Positions 1 to 9,669 of a stretch of 64,000 bases of DNA are shown piece after piece. The stretch comes from JACRCT01 sp036504155. GTDB lineage: Bacteria > Myxococcota > Myxococcia > Myxococcales > UBA5297. The stretch covers positions 1 to 64,000 of the forward strand of contig DASXVQ010000060.1 of assembly GCA_036504155.1 (NCBI GenBank). Direction: 5' to 3'. The notes under the pieces are model-generated. The model was not told where the DNA came from and ran no database searches. It worked only from the letters and a program-made list of their open reading frames with translations. Position numbers and translations under genes: made by a program. How positions within the stretch are numbered: position 1 is the stretch's first letter; the number at the start of each line of letters is the position of its first letter.

Positions 1-108
1 GAGCCTGCGACGAGCAGACGGGATCGCCCGCTCCCTCGCCGATCGAGAGCCGCGCCAAGAAGAAGCACCCGAGGCGGACCGAGGCAGAGCGTATGAGCCG
101 CAGCGTCT

Positions 109-258
109 GGGAGCGGGACGGGGTGAGGGGACTCTGCAACCTGCAACCCGAGGGCTCCGCCTCGACCAGCCCTGCTTGGCTCGCTGAGCTTCTCTCTCGA
201 CTCACCAGGGAGCAGGACGGGGTGAGGGGACTGCAACCCGCAACCCGAGGGCTCCGCC
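109..258. repeat. Direct repeat, two copies about 99 bp apart
   Basis: About 50 bp beginning GGGAGCGGGACGGGGTGAGG and ending in an AACCCGAGGGCTCCGCC segment occurs at 109-161 and again, with a few changes and a two-base deletion, at 208-258. The copies lie in the 5' non-coding stretch before preT. An open frame runs through them from position 93, but the repeat content and the lack of conserved protein sequence argue that this frame is not translated. Nothing else is recognisable in bases 1-314. Confidence 0.7.
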
Positions 259-314
259 CTTGGACCCGCACCATCCTTTTCAGGTACCGTTCCGCCGTCA
301 CCAAGGGGGACCAC

Positions 315-1667
315 ATGAGCCAACCGTCGTGGGAGATGGGTCCGTGCCTGGACATGGGCCAGGCGCAGGCCGAGGCCAACCGCTGCCTGCTGTGCCATGA
401 CGCGCCCTGCTCCAAGGCGTGCCCCGCGGGCACCGAGCCCGGGATCTTCCTGCGCAAGCTGCGCCTGCGCAACCTCACCGGCGCCATTCGCGTCATCAAG
501 GAGCGCAACGTCCTGGGCGGCTCCTGCGGCGCGCTCTGCCCCGCCGAGCGGCTGTGCGAGAGCGCCTGCTGCGCCGCCGGTCTCGACCGCCCGATCCGCA
601 TCGGCGACGTCCAGCGCGCCCTGGTCGAGCACGGCTGGCGCACCGGCTTCCAGCCCCTCGAGAAGGCCGGCGCCAACGGGCTGCGCGTCGCCGTCGTCGG
701 CGCCGGACCCGCGGGCCTGAGCTGCGCCGCGACGCTCGCCCGCGAGGGCTTCCAGGTCACCGTCTTCGAGGCGCGCTCCCGCGCCGGCGGCGTCCTCGCC
801 TTCGGCGTGCCGTCCTACCGGCTGCCGCCCGCCTTCCTCTCCCGCGAGATCGAGGACCTGGGCCACCTCGGCGTCGAGCTGAAGCTCTCCACGCCCGTCG
901 ACGGCCGAGGCGCCGCCGAGGCGCTGCTCAAGCAGGGCTTCTCCGCCGTCTTCCTCGGCACCGGGTGCTGGGAGCCGATCCGCCTGTTCGAGAACGGCTT
1001 CGTCCCCGAGAACGTGCTGACCGCGACCGACTTCCTCTCGGCGCTCCGCGACGGGCGCGGCACCCTGCTCCGCCCGGTGATCGAGGGCCAGACCGTGGCA
1101 GTCCTCGGCGGCGGCTCGGTCGCCATCGACTGCGCCGGCTCGGCGCTGCTCATGGGCGCCCGCGAGGTCCACCTCGTCTATCGCCGCGCCTTCGAGCAGA
1201 TGCCCGCGGAGCTCTCCGAGCGCACCCACGCCCAGCGCCACGGCGTGCACTTCCTGCTCCTGCACCAGCCAGTGGGCTACCTCAAGGACGCGCTCGGCAA
1301 GCTCGCCGGGCTCCGCGTCGTCCGCACCCGCCTGGGCGAGCCGGACGCCTCCGGCCGCCGCCGCCCCGAGAACATCCCCGGCTCGGAGTGGGTCCTCGAC
1401 ACCAAGCTCGTCATCGAGGCGCTCGGCTCGCGGCCCGCCCAGGGATTCGCGGCCAGCTCGCCGTCGGTCCAGCGCACCGCGGACGGCCTGATCGTCGCCG
1501 ACCTCGCCACCCGGCAGACCTCGACCGCGGGCGTCTTCGCCGGAGGAGACGCCGTGCGCGGTCCGGCGCTCATCGCCAACGCCATCTTCGACGGCAAGGC
1601 CGCCGCCCGGGCCATCCGCGAGGGGCTGCTGGGCCGCCGCGCTTCGCCGGCAGGGGGGAAGTCATGA
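315..1667 (+). CDS. preT: NAD(P)-dependent dihydropyrimidine dehydrogenase, flavin subunit (PreT-like)
   Basis: 450 residues. Predicted to pass electrons from NAD(P)H through FAD and iron-sulphur clusters to PreA for reduction of uracil and thymine. The N-terminus has the glutamate-synthase-small-subunit type Cys pattern: CLLCHDAPCSKACP at about residues 24-37 and CGALCPAERLCESAC at about 71-85. An FAD dinucleotide fold (GAGPAGLS, about residue 128) and an NAD(P) fold (LGGGSVAIDCAG, about 263) follow. I start at ATG 315, behind AAGGGGGA, rather than at the longer frame from 93, because the extra 74 residues are repeat-derived and lack family similarity. Its TGA overlaps the ATG of preA. A generic GltD-like oxidoreductase is possible, but the PreA neighbour decides. 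Confidence 0.88.
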   Translation: MSQPSWEMGPCLDMGQAQAEANRCLLCHDAPCSKACPAGTEPGIFLRKLRLRNLTGAIRVIKERNVLGGSCGALCPAERLCESACCAAGLDRPIRIGDVQRALVEHGWRTGFQPLEKAGANGLRVAVVGAGPAGLSCAATLAREGFQVTVFEARSRAGGVLAFGVPSYRLPPAFLSREIEDLGHLGVELKLSTPVDGRGAAEALLKQGFSAVFLGTGCWEPIRLFENGFVPENVLTATDFLSALRDGRGTLLRPVIEGQTVAVLGGGSVAIDCAGSALLMGAREVHLVYRRAFEQMPAELSERTHAQRHGVHFLLLHQPVGYLKDALGKLAGLRVVRTRLGEPDASGRRRPENIPGSEWVLDTKLVIEALGSRPAQGFAASSPSVQRTADGLIVADLATRQTSTAGVFAGGDAVRGPALIANAIFDGKAAARAIREGLLGRRASPAGGKS

Positions 1668-2917
1668 GAAGGCACGCCGACCTCGCGGTGGACTTCTGCG
1701 GCTTCAAGCTGAAGAACCCGTTCATGCTCAGCTCGTCGCCGGTGTCGAACAGCGCGGAGATGGTGTCCCGCGCCTTCGAGGCCGGCTGGGGCGGGGTGGC
1801 CTACAAGACGGTCGTCACCGACCGCATCCCCATCGCCCACCCCTCGCCGCGCATGCAGGGCTACCACGCCGGCGGGGCGCGGCTGGCGGGCCTGCAGAAC
1901 GTCGAGCAGACCTCCGACCGCGGCCTCAAGGCCAACCTGCAGGACATGACCTGGCTCAAGAAGCGCTGGCCGGACCGGCTGCTGCTGGCCAGCATCATGG
2001 GCTTCTCGGGCCCGGAGTGGGCCGACCTCGCCAAGGCCTGCACCGACGCCGGCGCGGACATGCTGGAGCTCAACTTCTCCTGCCCGCACATGACGGTGGA
2101 GGGCTCGGGCGCCAAGGTCGGCCAGACCGACGAGCTGGTGCGCCGCTTCACCGAGATCGTCCGCGGCGTCACCCGGCTGCCGCTGGTCGCCAAGCTCACC
2201 CCGAACGTCACCGACATGAACGCCGCGGCGATGATGTCCAAGCTCGGCGGGGCCAACGGCATCGCCGCCATAAACACCGTGCGCGGGCTCATCGGCGTCG
2301 GGCTGGACGACCTGGTCCCGGCGCCCAACGTGTTCGGCAAGGGCGCCATCAGCGGCTACTCCGGGCCGGCGGTGAAGCCCATCGGCCTGCGCTTCATCGC
2401 CGAGGTCGCCGCCAACAAGGAGCTGGCGCTGCCCCTCTCCGGCATCGGCGGCATCGAGACCTGGGTCGACGCGCTGGAGTACATGCTGGTCGGAGCCACC
2501 ACCGTCCAGGTCACCACCGGCGTCATCCACTACGGCTACCGGATCGTCGAGGACCTGATCGAGGGGCTCACCGACTACCTCGACGCCAAGGGCATCGCCC
2601 GGGTCACCGAGGTCATCGGCAAGGCGCTGCCCCGGCTGCACGACACCGAGGCCTTCGATCTCAAGCGCCAGGGCGTGGCGAAGTACGACCTGGACCGCTG
2701 CGTCGGCTGCGGCCAGTGCCACATCGTCTGCGCGGACGCCGGCGGCAAGGCGCTGGGCTGGGACGCGGCGCTGCGCCGGCCGATGCTCGACGAGCAGAAG
2801 TGCCTGAGCTGCATGGTCTGCAGCTTCGTCTGCCCGGTCGACGGGCTCATCGGCTTCAAGGAGATGCCGCCGACCTACCAGCGCGCGCCGACGGTGACGC
2901 TGGGCCAGGAGGCGTAG
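1664..2917 (+). CDS. preA: NAD-dependent dihydropyrimidine dehydrogenase, catalytic subunit (PreA)
   Basis: 417 residues, close to E. coli PreA. A flavin-binding TIM barrel related to dihydroorotate dehydrogenase fills the first 310 residues. It reduces uracil and thymine to the 5,6-dihydro forms, the first step of reductive pyrimidine degradation. The motif NFSCPHM carries the expected active-site cysteine, about residue 140, matching the mobile-loop Cys of mammalian DPD. The C-terminus binds two [4Fe-4S] clusters: CVGCGQCHIVC from about residue 346 and CLSCMVCSFVC from about 380. The start ATG overlaps the preT stop (ATGA), which implies translational coupling. No downstream dihydropyrimidinase or beta-ureidopropionase lies in the window. 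Confidence 0.93.
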   Translation: MRRHADLAVDFCGFKLKNPFMLSSSPVSNSAEMVSRAFEAGWGGVAYKTVVTDRIPIAHPSPRMQGYHAGGARLAGLQNVEQTSDRGLKANLQDMTWLKKRWPDRLLLASIMGFSGPEWADLAKACTDAGADMLELNFSCPHMTVEGSGAKVGQTDELVRRFTEIVRGVTRLPLVAKLTPNVTDMNAAAMMSKLGGANGIAAINTVRGLIGVGLDDLVPAPNVFGKGAISGYSGPAVKPIGLRFIAEVAANKELALPLSGIGGIETWVDALEYMLVGATTVQVTTGVIHYGYRIVEDLIEGLTDYLDAKGIARVTEVIGKALPRLHDTEAFDLKRQGVAKYDLDRCVGCGQCHIVCADAGGKALGWDAALRRPMLDEQKCLSCMVCSFVCPVDGLIGFKEMPPTYQRAPTVTLGQEA

Positions 2918-2943
2918 GGCGATCATCCGCGCCCTGCGCAGGC

Positions 2944-3204
2944 TCACGGCTTGCGCAAGGCCCGGTAGGCGAAGAAGACGACGGCCGACGTCACCAGCCC
3001 GACCGGGACGGCGACGATCGAGAGGTAGAACGCCAGCTCGCCCCAATCCGCCGACTCCCCACCTCCGCCGCCGAGAGACCAGCGGATGCGCTGGAGCATC
3101 GCCAGCGCCGCGCCCGGCATCACCAGGGTGGCGCTGGCCACGCCCACGACGATCCCGGCGACGGCGCTGACCAGCCAATCCCTTCGCTTGATGGGCTTCT
3201 TCAT
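2944..3204 (-). CDS. Small two-helix membrane protein, function unknown
   Basis: 86 residues from ATG 3204 (MKKPIKRRDWL). The frame is open further upstream but without a better start. Two hydrophobic segments are visible: about residues 12-38 (Ala/Val-rich) and about 58-80 near the C-terminus. Between them is a short loop with a run of five glycines. The positive N-terminus (KKPIKRR) suggests an inside-facing N-terminus. It is convergent with preA (27 bp apart). I do not recognise a family, and no role can be assigned. Confidence 0.55.
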   Translation of the reverse strand: MKKPIKRRDWLVSAVAGIVVGVASATLVMPGAALAMLQRIRWSLGGGGGESADWGELAFYLSIVAVPVGLVTSAVVFFAYRALRKP

Positions 3205-3354
3205 CAGGCGCGGGAGGATACACCCCTGGCTCGGCGCCTCGTCAGCGACGGCGGCGACGGCGGCGACGATGCAGACTTGTGGCGGCACGGGCGCGCGGCG
3301 GCGCCGTCTCCCCGCCCCTCGCGAGTCGAACCCTGAGAGCGGGCCCCGACCGGC

Positions 3355-4359
3355 TCAGCTCTTGCGGGTGGGCCTGGCGAGCAGGCCCTTCCCGCGAGGC
3401 GGGAGGACTGCCAACTCGCGGTCGGCGACCTCGGCCGCGTGGCGGACGATGGCCGAGGCGATGTCGGTGTGCGTCGCGCCCTCCAGCCCCTCGAAGCCGG
3501 GGCTCGAGTTGACCTCGACGACCAGCGGCCCGTCCTTGGACTCCAGCAGGTCGACGCCGGCGACCTCCAGGCCGAGCACCTGCGCCGCGTTCACCGAGAC
3601 CCGCGCGAACTCGCCCGGAATCTCCAGCGCCGTCCCCTCGGCGCCGCGGTGGATGTTGGAGCGGAACTCGCCCGCCTTCGCCTGCCGCCGCATCGCCGCC
3701 ACCACGCGGTCGCCCACCACCAGCGCCCGCACGTCCCGGCCCTCGGACTCGCGCACGAACTGCTGCAGCAGGATGTCGTGGCCCAGGTCCCAGAAGGTGT
3801 TGAGCAGCGCCTGCGCCTCCTCCAGGCTCGTGGCGATCATCACCCCGACGCCCTGCGTCCCCTGGATGAGCTTGACGATGACCGGCAGCCCGCCGACCTG
3901 CTCGATCAGGCGCGGCACGCTGGCGCGCTGGTGCGCGAGCAGCGTGCGCGGCACCGGGATGCGCTCGCGCGCCAGCACCTGCAGGCAGCGCAGCTTGTCG
4001 CGGCTGGCGGCGATGGCGCGGGCGCCGTTGACCACCGGCACGCCCATCGCCTCGAACTGGCTCACCACCGCCAGCCCGTAGTTCGTCACGCTGGTGCCGA
4101 TGCGCGGCAGCAGCACGTCCGGGGCCGGCACGCGCTCGGGGCCGTAGTAGACCTGGGGCGCCCCGCTCTCGACCAGCACGTGGCAGCGCATGGTGTCGAG
4201 CACGACCGCCTTGTGCCCCTGAGCCTTGGCCGCCTGCAGGAGGCGCTTGGTGGAGTAGAGCGAGCGGCTGCGCGACAAGATGCAAAGGAGCCGGCCTGCC
4301 GGGCGGCGGCGGGCGGGGCGATCGGCGCCCGAGCGGGCGGCTTTGAAAGGTCTGGGCAT
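3355..4359 (-). CDS. rimK: RimK-family ATP-grasp ligase
   Basis: 334 residues; E. coli RimK is 300. ATP-grasp enzymes of this family add glutamate, or a related amino acid, to a carboxylate, classically the C-terminus of ribosomal protein S6. The core is well preserved: LLPRIGTSVTNYG in the pre-ATP region, the phosphate-binding stretch IVKLIQGTQGVGVMIA, LLQQFV, and the Mg-binding end with D-L-L-E and VVEVNSSPGFEGLE. The N-terminal 20 residues are basic and poorly conserved, so the true start may be a little downstream. It is divergent from the sigma-54 activator gene, with only 56 bp between starts, so they probably share a control region. The actual substrate is not shown by the sequence. 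Confidence 0.87.
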   Translation of the reverse strand: MPRPFKAARSGADRPARRRPAGRLLCILSRSRSLYSTKRLLQAAKAQGHKAVVLDTMRCHVLVESGAPQVYYGPERVPAPDVLLPRIGTSVTNYGLAVVSQFEAMGVPVVNGARAIAASRDKLRCLQVLARERIPVPRTLLAHQRASVPRLIEQVGGLPVIVKLIQGTQGVGVMIATSLEEAQALLNTFWDLGHDILLQQFVRESEGRDVRALVVGDRVVAAMRRQAKAGEFRSNIHRGAEGTALEIPGEFARVSVNAAQVLGLEVAGVDLLESKDGPLVVEVNSSPGFEGLEGATHTDIASAIVRHAAEVADRELAVLPPRGKGLLARPTRKS

Positions 4360-4415
4360 CGTGGAGATTCGCGCTCTCGCCGTCGTGGAGGCCCCTGTTA
4401 TAGTCCCAACCCCCG

Positions 4416-5834
<1,419 letters not shown>

Positions 5835-5848
5835 GCGCGGCAGTAGTA

Positions 5849-5873
5849 GTGGCAGGCCTCCGCGCCTGCTTCC
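5849..5873. repeat. Dispersed palindrome, GGCMGGCCTCYGYGCCKGCC family
   Basis: GTAGTGGCAGGCCTCCGCGC followed by CTGC, lying between the sigma-54 activator and the ADP-ribosylglycohydrolase gene. It matches copies near 24641, 27367, 32750 and 53464. The arms GGCAGGC and GCCTGC can pair around the CTCCGC centre. Confidence 0.6.
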
Positions 5874-5900
5874 GAGTTCAATCCCACTTCGGATACCTCC

Positions 5901-6782
5901 ATGAGCAAAGGTTCCATCGCCGTCGGCCTCTCGCGCGCCGTGCGCAGCCTGCAGGGCCTCGCCCTCGGCGACGCCTTCGGCCAGCGCTTCTTCCGCCCCG
6001 ACGCCCTGCCGCGCATCGAAGGCCGCTCGCTACCGGAAGCGCCCTGGCGCTGGACCGACGACACCGAGATGGCCCTCTCGGTCGTCGAGGAGCTGGGCGC
6101 CAAGGGCACCATCGACCCCGACTCGCTCGCCCGCCGCTTCGCCGACCGCTACGACTCCACCCGCGGCTACGGCGGCGGCGCGCACCAGTGGATGGGCCTG
6201 GTGCGCGGCGGCATGGCCTGGAAGCTGGCGGCCTCGATGCTCTTCGAAGGCCAGGGCTCCTACGGCAACGGCGGCGCCATGCGCGTCGCCCCGCTCGGCG
6301 CGTACTTCGGCGGCGATCCCAAGCGGGCGGCGGAAGAGGCCCAGCGCTCGGCGATGGTCACGCACTCGCATCCCGAGGGTCAGGCCGGCGCCATCGCCAT
6401 CGCCGTCGCCGCCTCGCTGGTCTCCATTCGGCCCCACCCGCCCGGCAAGGATTTGCTGCTCCAGGTGCTGCCCTACGTGCCCGCCGGGCCGACTCGCGAG
6501 GGCATCCAGGCGGCGCTGGCGATCGATCCCGAGGACACGCAGGGTGCGGCCGCCAATCTCGGGACCGGGGCCCTGGTCTCGTCGCAGGACACGGTGCCCT
6601 TCGCGCTCTTCTGCGCCGCGCACCACCTCACCGACTTCCGCCAGGCGATGTGGGAGACCGTGTCCGGCCTGGGCGATCGCGACACCACCTGCGCCATGGT
6701 CGGCGGCATCGTCGCCATGACCAGCGAGCCGCCGACGGAGTGGCTCAAGAGCCGCGAACCGCTGCCCGACCTGCGCGGGTGA
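5901..6782 (+). CDS. ADP-ribosylglycohydrolase family protein (copy 1)
   Basis: 293 residues. The family cleaves ADP-ribose from modified amino acids such as ADP-ribosyl-arginine, or related compounds, using two Mg ions. The metal-binding signatures are present: GLALGDAFGQ near the N-terminus, WTDDTEMALSV (about residues 51-61) and GDRDTTCAMVGGIVA (about 257-271). The middle has YGNGGAMRVAPLG, another conserved block. It stands alone between the sigma-54 activator and a convergent ompA gene; no ADP-ribosyltransferase or DraT is adjacent. The ribosome-binding site is weak. A second, only distantly similar paralogue is at 45698-46741. Confidence 0.88.
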   Translation: MSKGSIAVGLSRAVRSLQGLALGDAFGQRFFRPDALPRIEGRSLPEAPWRWTDDTEMALSVVEELGAKGTIDPDSLARRFADRYDSTRGYGGGAHQWMGLVRGGMAWKLAASMLFEGQGSYGNGGAMRVAPLGAYFGGDPKRAAEEAQRSAMVTHSHPEGQAGAIAIAVAASLVSIRPHPPGKDLLLQVLPYVPAGPTREGIQAALAIDPEDTQGAAANLGTGALVSSQDTVPFALFCAAHHLTDFRQAMWETVSGLGDRDTTCAMVGGIVAMTSEPPTEWLKSREPLPDLRG

Positions 6783-6804
6783 TTCGCGTCGGCGGCCGCG
6801 CTCC

Positions 6805-6834
6805 GGAGAAGTTTCTATCGATAGAAACTTCTCC
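6805..6834. promoter_or_regulatory. Perfect 30-bp palindrome centred on TATCGATA
   Basis: Two 15-base halves are exact reverse complements with no spacer; the centre reads TTTCTATCGATAGAAA. It is strikingly AT-rich against its surroundings. It sits 22 bp after the stop of the ADP-ribosylglycohydrolase gene. A zero-loop perfect palindrome without a T-tract fits a dimeric protein-binding site better than a terminator. Either role is inference. Confidence 0.6.
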
Positions 6835-6956
6835 AAGTGCCTGATCTTCCTTGAACCGGTTTTTCCCCGAGAGCGCTCGCGCTCGCCCAGGGTAGGGGCA
6901 GAGCGCTACCCACCTCTTCGCAAGTTCCCGAAGGGCGCCCCGCATCCTCATATAGG

Positions 6957-6987
6957 AAGGCCGCCGGAGCCTGGCTCCGGCGGCCTT
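6957..6987. terminator. Strong GC-rich hairpin between convergent genes
   Basis: AAGGCCGCCGGAGCC and GGCTCCGGCGGCCTT form a perfect 15-bp inverted repeat around one base. It lies 24 bp past the stop of the minus-strand ompA gene and 175 bp past the plus-strand gene. There is only a weak T-rich tail on either side (TTGTCTCTT on the plus strand). It probably terminates both converging transcripts. Confidence 0.65.
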
Positions 6988-7011
6988 GTCTCTTCGCCCT
7001 ATGCGAGCCGG

Positions 7012-8901
7012 CTACTTCGCGTCGGTCGCCTCGATCTGCTTCGCCTCCGGGGCGCCCTCGATCATGAACTCGACGCGGCGGTTGTTGGCCTTGCCGTCCT
7101 TGGTGTCGTTGGACTCGGCGGGGCGGTCCGGACCGAAGCCCTGGGCCTTGAGCCGCGTGTCGGCGACCTTGCGCTGCTTGACGAGGTAGGTCTTCACGGC
7201 CTCGGCGCGAGCCTGGCTCAGCTTCACGTTCACCTCGCGCGGGCCCTCGTTGTCGGTGTGGCCCTCGATGCGGATGCTGGCGATCTCCAGGTGGGCCGCG
7301 AGCACGTCGGCGATCTGGTTCACGAGCGGGAAGGACTTGGGCAGGATCTCCGCCTTGCCGGTGGCGAAGTAGATCCGGTCCTTGATCACCAGCTTCTCGC
7401 GGGTGATGACCACCAGCTGCTTCTTGGCCTTCGGGCAGCCCGCGTTGTCGACCTCGCCCTTCTCGTCGGGGCAGTTGTCGAGCGCGTCGGTGACCGTGTC
7501 GCCGTCCCTGTCCGGGCAGCCCTTGAGCTCCTTCGGGCCGGGCTCCTTCGGGCAGGCGTCGTCCTTGTCGTTCACCCCGTCCTTGTCCTCGTCGGGGATG
7601 GGGCAGCCCTTGTTCTCGGCCGGGCCGGACTGGCTCAGGCAGGCGTCGTCCTTGTCCTCGATGCCGTCGCCGTCGGTGTCGTGGACGGGGCAGCCCTTGC
7701 GCTCGACGGGGCCGGCCTCGGTGGGGCACTCGTCCTGCTTGTCGGGGACGCCGTCCTTGTCGGTGTCGACGACCGGGCAGCCCTTCTCGGCGACGGTGCC
7801 GGCGGTGTCGGGGCAGTTGTCCTCGCTGTCGGGGATTCCGTCGTGGTCGTTGTCGGGATCCGGGCAGCCGTCCTCGTCGAGGAACGCGTCGCGGTCCTCC
7901 TTCTCGAGCGGGCACTGGTCGACCTTGTTCTTCACGCCGTCGCCGTCGTCGTCCAGCTCCGGGCACTGCTGCGGGGTGTGCTTCTCGCCCGGGGCGCAGG
8001 GGTCGACCGGGTGCTGCGTGAACGAGACGCCGGCCATGAGGCGGTAGCTGGGGTTGCCGGGCAGGCCGCCGAAGCCGGGGCCGCCGAGGGCGAACACCTC
8101 GAGCATCGCCACCGGCACGCGCACGCCGGCGAGGACCTCGGTGCCGACCGGCGTCTGGCCGCTCGCGAGCGGGAAGCCGAAGTTGCCGGAGAGCTCGAGC
8201 CCGACCAGGTTCTTGACCTTGGTCATGCCGACGAGCCGCAGGCCCAGCTGGCTGCCGACCGAGTCGCGCACGCTGCTGCCGCCCGAGGAGAGCACCGTGT
8301 TCTCCGGGCGGATCCACGAGAAGAGCTCGCCGCCCAGGCGGAAGCCGCCGAAGTCGCGGCCGACGGAGAGCTGCGGCGCCAGCGCGAACTCCTTGGACAG
8401 CGTCTTGCCGGTGGTGATCGGGAGCGCCGCGGCCAGCTGGAAGGCGATGTCGACCGGGAACTCGGAGGCGAACAGGCCGCCCTTCCTCTGGCTGGTCAGG
8501 CCCACGCGCGCGGAGAGCAGCGGCGAGGAGAGGCCGGCGCGGTCGGGGCTCTGGAGGCCGGAGATGGAGTTGCCCCGCTGGTAGAGGATGATCGGGACCT
8601 CCAGGTCGGCCTGCAGCCAGCTGGTGATGCCGGCGCCGACGAGCGCGTGGGCGGTCCAGCGGTGCTCGATGACGGCGCCCTGCCTGGCGCTGCCGGCCAT
8701 CAGCACCAGCGGCGAGTTCTCGTAGTGGAAGCCCAAGAGCGCGTGGACCTGCCCGGCCTCGGACAGGTCGCCGGTCGCCGTCGTCAAGCCCTGGCTGATG
8801 CCCGCGTTGAAGTTGAAGCGCTCGAGGCGGAACTCAGGCAGCGGGGTCTGCGCCGACGCCGTTCCCGCGAGGAGCAGGGAGAGGAGCACGAGTGAACGCA
8901 T
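7012..8901 (-). CDS. OmpA-family outer-membrane protein with thrombospondin type-3 repeats
   Basis: 629 residues. A signal peptide (MRSLVLLSLLLAGTASA) precedes a region of alternating hydrophobic strands, about 20-300, likely an outer-membrane beta-barrel. Six calcium-binding thrombospondin type-3 repeats follow (about 305-490), each like DTDKDGVPDKQDECP, with regularly spaced Cys-Pro. The C-terminal OmpA domain (about 500-625: IYFATGKAEI, IRIEGHTDNEGP, LSQARAEAVKTYL, NRRVEFMIEG) should bind peptidoglycan. It would tether the outer membrane to the wall, with the Ca-stabilised linker as a rigid spacer. Start ATG 8899-8901; the hairpin at 6957-6987 lies beyond its stop. Confidence 0.9.
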   Translation of the reverse strand: MRSLVLLSLLLAGTASAQTPLPEFRLERFNFNAGISQGLTTATGDLSEAGQVHALLGFHYENSPLVLMAGSARQGAVIEHRWTAHALVGAGITSWLQADLEVPIILYQRGNSISGLQSPDRAGLSSPLLSARVGLTSQRKGGLFASEFPVDIAFQLAAALPITTGKTLSKEFALAPQLSVGRDFGGFRLGGELFSWIRPENTVLSSGGSSVRDSVGSQLGLRLVGMTKVKNLVGLELSGNFGFPLASGQTPVGTEVLAGVRVPVAMLEVFALGGPGFGGLPGNPSYRLMAGVSFTQHPVDPCAPGEKHTPQQCPELDDDGDGVKNKVDQCPLEKEDRDAFLDEDGCPDPDNDHDGIPDSEDNCPDTAGTVAEKGCPVVDTDKDGVPDKQDECPTEAGPVERKGCPVHDTDGDGIEDKDDACLSQSGPAENKGCPIPDEDKDGVNDKDDACPKEPGPKELKGCPDRDGDTVTDALDNCPDEKGEVDNAGCPKAKKQLVVITREKLVIKDRIYFATGKAEILPKSFPLVNQIADVLAAHLEIASIRIEGHTDNEGPREVNVKLSQARAEAVKTYLVKQRKVADTRLKAQGFGPDRPAESNDTKDGKANNRRVEFMIEGAPEAKQIEATDAK

Positions 8902-8996
8902 GGGATCGAATCCGGGGCTCGAGGGTCATCGCCTCGCCGACCGAGCGAGACGGACGGAAGTCATAGCACCCGGAGGGACGCTGGCAAACCTCCCCC

Positions 8997-9160
8997 GCAA
9001 ACCTCCCCCCCGCCCCTCCAGCGGAGCTGGAGGGGAGCTCGACTGTGCTTGATTCGCTTCCCTGCGGAGCTCCTCGCCGCAAACCTCCCCCCCGCCCCTC
9101 CAGCGGAGCTGGAGGGGAGCCCGGCTGTGCTTGACTCGCGTCCCTGCGGAGCTCCTGGCA
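8997..9160. repeat. 82-bp tandem repeat, two copies, each with a 23-base hairpin
   Basis: A unit starting GCAAACCTCCCCCCCGCCCC begins at 8997 and at 9079 (period 82). Each copy contains CCCCTCCAGC-GGA-GCTGGAGGGG (9013-9035 and 9095-9117) and ends near CCCTGCGGAGCTCCT. A partial start of a further copy (AAACCTCCCC) precedes at about 8986. This fills most of the gap of about 320 bases between ompA and the anti-sigma gene. No gene is seen in it. Confidence 0.8.
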
Positions 9161-9225
9161 CCACAGAACCCTGCGTTGATGGCCGGCTTGCGAGTCGACC
9201 TCGAGCGCGGCGTTGCCAGCAGCTC

Positions 9226-9669
9226 CTACCGCGTCATCGAAGGCTCCGGCGAGCCCCCCCTCCAGCTCCGCTGGAGGGGGCCGGGGGGCGGCTGGACGAG
9301 CGACGTCTCCTCGGTGAGCCGCGCCATCTGGTGCAGCTGCTCCCGCACCGACACCACCATCAGCATCACCGCCGCCGCGGACGCCGCCGCGAACCCGAAC
9401 GCCAGCGGCCTGCGCCACCAACCCGGCTGCGCCGCCTCGCGCGCGCGCTGCGAGACCTCCTGGGCCACCGCCCGGCGCAGCCGGTCGCGCGCGGATTGGG
9501 AGGGCACCGGACCGGCCTGCGCCGTCTCGATCTCTCGCTTGAGCGCCAAGTAGCCCTTCAGGCAGTCGGGACACTCGACCAGGTGCGCCTCGACGAGGTC
9601 GCGGGTGCGCTCCTCGACGGAGCCGAAGTGGTAGGCGACGAGCTCGCCGCGGATCAGCTGGCAGTCCAT
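9226..9669 (-). CDS. Zinc-finger anti-sigma factor (putative)
   Basis: 147 residues from ATG 9669, which lies inside the 3' end of the ECF sigma gene (16-bp overlap), as expected for a sigma/anti-sigma pair. The N-terminus carries a ZAS-type zinc-binding pattern, H-L-V-E-C-P-D-C, at about residues 30-37. One membrane segment follows (about 88-110, FGFAAASAAAVMLMVVSV). The cytoplasmic N-terminus would hold the sigma factor inactive at the membrane. The last 20 residues (PPPGPLQRSWRGG and on) are encoded by a copy of the hairpin repeat found downstream, so the native C-terminus was probably replaced by an inserted repeat. Confidence 0.8.
   Translation of the reverse strand: MDCQLIRGELVAYHFGSVEERTRDLVEAHLVECPDCLKGYLALKREIETAQAGPVPSQSARDRLRRAVAQEVSQRAREAAQPGWWRRPLAFGFAAASAAAVMLMVVSVREQLHQMARLTEETSLVQPPPGPLQRSWRGGSPEPSMTR
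9254..9280. repeat. Hairpin repeat inside the 3' end of the anti-sigma gene
   Basis: CCCCCTCCAGC-TCC-GCTGGAGGGGG is the same palindrome as in the 82-bp tandem repeat, in the opposite orientation. It is translated as part of the anti-sigma tail. Confidence 0.75.

Noticed and set aside
93..314. Upstream extension of preT
   Set aside because: Composed of a direct repeat and not conserved; ATG 315 has a good ribosome-binding site.
8997..9160. CRISPR-like array
   Set aside because: Two contiguous 82-bp copies without unique spacers and no cas genes; an ordinary tandem repeat.
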